A stretch of 42,426 bases of DNA from JALOOE01 sp964423545. Its GTDB lineage: Bacteria > Chloroflexota > Anaerolineae > CG2-30-64-16. Below are positions 40,636 to 42,426 of this stretch, in pieces. Position 1 is the stretch's first letter, and every line of letters starts with the position of its first letter. The notes under the pieces are model-generated. The model was not told the DNA's origin. It ran no database searches and saw only the letters and a list, made by a program, of their open reading frames with translations. The stretch is taken from contig CAYRFV010000010.1 in the NCBI GenBank assembly GCA_964423545.1, positions 1 to 42,426 of the forward strand, in the 5' to 3' direction. A program made the position numbers and the translations under genes.

Positions 40636-41874
40636 TCAGCGAAGCTCCACCTGCGTGATGCGCCAGTGCGTATCGGAGTTGGTCTGCTCGCTGGCCATGC
40701 TGACCAGGGTCCAATGCGCCTGGCGCTTCTGGCCGTCAAGAACGATCTCCGTGTCGACGGGCGCAGTGTTCGAGCTCGTCCACCAGACCTGTGGCGTCGG
40801 CGGAGGTGTGCCGCCAGAGGGTGTCCAGATCGAAATCGTGCCCTGTGGGGGATACAGTCCGAGCGACCCGGGCGAAGACACCGAGAGAGTGCGCACGGCT
40901 GTCCGCTGCGCGTTGGTCAGGAACGCCAACTCGGCGGGCACGATCGCAGCCGGTGCGAAGTAGCTGGGGCCGGTTGGCGTGATGGCATCCGGATTCTGAC
41001 CGCGCAGCAGCGCTGCCACCACCCCTTCCGGGTATGCGGGATCCTTGGGCGGGCCGTAGCAGAAATCGATCGTATAGTCGCCTGTGACCTCGACAAACTC
41101 CAGCCCCGGCGGGATAGCGGTTGGGTTCTGTGGATCATGGCCGCGCACATAGTGCTGCACCGAACAGAGCAGGCTCCGCTGGTTGAGTGTGTTGTAGACG
41201 TAGACATCCACCACGGGCGATGTGGGCTGCGTGCTCCGATTGGGCCCATAGGCCAGCAGCCGCGTGTCGGCCTGGAAATAGGCGGCGATATAGCCGACGG
41301 GGTCTCCAGCCCAGCGAAAGATGGAAAGGTTGGTGGGCGTCACATCGTAGCTCGTGCCGAAGATCGTGATCTCCTTCGCCTGACATGGAGCATTGTTGAC
41401 TGCACCCGGCAGTGGGTACACTGCGACTCCATCCTGGCCCAGGTACCCTTGCCCCTTGCCACCGTAGATATCCGGCAGGAGCTTGTAAGGGATCAGGAAC
41501 GCGGGACGGTAGGGAGATTGATTACTCGGAGCCTGCGGCACGCGATTCACTTGGGTATCGTAGATGACCCCGCCGATCAGGCTGCGGCCAGCAACGGCGA
41601 CAGCAGGCGGCACCGGGGTGGCCGGCAGCGCGGAGGGCGCGGAGGCAGAATCATAGCTATAAACGATGAGGTATTCGAGCTCGCCATCGCCATCGAAATC
41701 GCACGCCTTGTATTGGTTCGGCACGACCTTCCAGGTGGATGGGATGATCGTTTGCAGGTTGAGCGGCAGCGATTGGTCGCCCTCAGGCGTGATGCGGGAC
41801 TGCAAACAGGAGTACAACACCAGGACCGCTGCGAGCGAGACGAGCGCGATGACGACGATGCGTACAAACCTCAC
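40636..41874 (-). CDS. Lipoprotein with DxDGD (FG-GAP-like) motif
   Basis: A 412-residue exported protein of unknown family. The N-terminal signal (IVVIALVSLAAVLVLYSC) ends in a lipobox-like LYSC, so it may be a lipoprotein. KACDFDGDGELEYLIVYSYD resembles the calcium-binding DxDGDGxxE of FG-GAP/VCBS repeats. The rest is beta-rich with many Tyr and Pro, and Thr/Pro-rich linkers. It lies 12 bases after lon and 1 base before the AlbA gene, so it belongs to one operon. The role is unknown. Confidence 0.75.
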   Translation of the reverse strand: MRFVRIVVIALVSLAAVLVLYSCLQSRITPEGDQSLPLNLQTIIPSTWKVVPNQYKACDFDGDGELEYLIVYSYDSASAPSALPATPVPPAVAVAGRSLIGGVIYDTQVNRVPQAPSNQSPYRPAFLIPYKLLPDIYGGKGQGYLGQDGVAVYPLPGAVNNAPCQAKEITIFGTSYDVTPTNLSIFRWAGDPVGYIAAYFQADTRLLAYGPNRSTQPTSPVVDVYVYNTLNQRSLLCSVQHYVRGHDPQNPTAIPPGLEFVEVTGDYTIDFCYGPPKDPAYPEGVVAALLRGQNPDAITPTGPSYFAPAAIVPAELAFLTNAQRTAVRTLSVSSPGSLGLYPPQGTISIWTPSGGTPPPTPQVWWTSSNTAPVDTEIVLDGQKRQAHWTLVSMASEQTNSDTHWRITQVELR

Positions 41875-41886
41875 GGCATTGCTCCG

Positions 41887-42426
41887 TCAGTTGGCCGATG
41901 GCGCCGGTGTGGGCTGGACCGCAGTCTGCACCTCAACGGACTGAGTCTCCGGTTTTCTTCTCCTGGCGCGGCTGCGCCGGGGTTTCAGCGTCCGTTCGGG
42001 CCTCGGCAAGAGCGCCGAGGTTAGAATCTCGTCCATACGATCGACAAAGAGAATCTTAAGCTCGCGCTGAACGTCGCGCGGCACGTCCACCAGGTCCTTC
42101 TTGTTACGGCGAGGAATGAGCACGGTGGTCATCCGATTGCGATGCGCGGCCATCAGCTTCTCTTTGATGCCACCAATAGGCAGGACGCGACCGCGCAGGG
42201 TGATCTCACCCGTCATGGCCACGTCGTGACGCACCGGACGCTCCCCCAATGCCGAGACGAGCGCGGTGGCGATAGTGATGCCCGCACTGGGGCCATCTTT
42301 GGGGATGGCGCCTTCCGGCACGTGGACGTGCAGGTCGATCTTGTCGAAATCAACCTCCGACAGGCCAAGCTCGGGACCATGCGCACGCGCGTACGTCAGG
42401 GCGGCCTGCGCGGATTCCTGCATCAC
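41887..42426 (-). CDS. lon: Lon protease, C-terminal part (cut by window edge)
   Basis: The last 179 residues of an ATP-dependent Lon protease; the start is beyond the right edge. The proteolytic domain is complete, with the catalytic Ser in PKDGPSAGITIATAL and the catalytic Lys in LPIGGIKEKLMAAHR, preceded by DLHVHVPEGAIPKD. The C-terminus carries a basic tail (LKPRRSRARRRKPETQ) and a Pro/Ala-rich end, longer than in E. coli Lon. It degrades misfolded and regulatory proteins. It is first in the visible operon. Confidence 0.95.
   Translation of the reverse strand: MMQESAQAALTYARAHGPELGLSEVDFDKIDLHVHVPEGAIPKDGPSAGITIATALVSALGERPVRHDVAMTGEITLRGRVLPIGGIKEKLMAAHRNRMTTVLIPRRNKKDLVDVPRDVQRELKILFVDRMDEILTSALLPRPERTLKPRRSRARRRKPETQSVEVQTAVQPTPAPSAN

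Noticed and set aside
40453..42024. 523-codon open frame opposite lon and the FG-GAP-like gene
   Set aside because: Antisense shadow with no family features; the minus-strand genes have motifs and tight spacing.

Overview
This window is GC-rich bacterial chromosome, most likely from a member of the Chloroflexota (Anaerolineae/Caldilineae-like). That assignment is an inference. It rests on the high GC content, a BTAD-type regulator with the CxxC insertion I associate with that phylum, a GlyA-GcvT fusion, and a mix of hydrogenase, nad and lipoprotein genes. No rRNA, tRNA or CRISPR was seen. The right edge cuts lon. The left edge probably lies just after the 3' end of another hydrogenase gene.

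Bases 1-6740 are a [NiFe]-hydrogenase neighbourhood with accessory insertions. A GxxExxR-family PD-(D/E)XK-like gene sits between two palindromic repeat modules directly in front of the hydrogenase large subunit. After the large subunit come a hicB gene with a frameshifted hicA, a decayed copy of a zinc-ribbon gene, a mazEF-like pair with a perfect palindromic operator, the intact zinc-ribbon gene, and the hydrogenase maturation protease. A thioesterase, a DUF3788 protein, a DRTGG-domain protein and a two-CBS/ATPase protein follow on the same strand.

Bases 6740-16460 hold housekeeping and small metabolic genes: a lipoprotein polysaccharide deacetylase, a stand-alone tandem ACT protein, an NTF2-like protein, a HAD protein, an FAD amine oxidase, leucyl aminopeptidase, an ECF sigma factor with a coupled membrane protein, DegV, an M24-fold protein that seems to have lost its metal site, and a secreted protein anchored at its C-terminus.

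Bases 16530-24170 carry pth and mfd, a terminator-rich intergenic region with phased GGGATAA repeats, an acyl-CoA ligase and a membrane-anchored SDR.

Bases 24300-29350 are the most unusual part. One 1349-residue cytoplasmic protein joins a SARP/BTAD DNA-binding region, an AAA-type ATPase and a complete family 5 solute-binding (oligopeptide-type) domain. It is divergent from a secreted trypsin-like protein. Between them lies an array of five CACG-containing heptamers at 11-12 bp steps, the geometry known for SARP operators, ending exactly 8 bp before a possible -10 element. I propose a solute-responsive one-component regulator with its own operator and a neighbouring target.

Bases 29400-42426 (all minus strand) hold the complete de novo NAD set nadC-nadA-nadB, a lipoprotein-like gene, a three-part GlyA-unknown-GcvT fusion, and an apparent operon lon, FG-GAP-like lipoprotein, AlbA/HATPase regulator and GH13 amylase lipoprotein.
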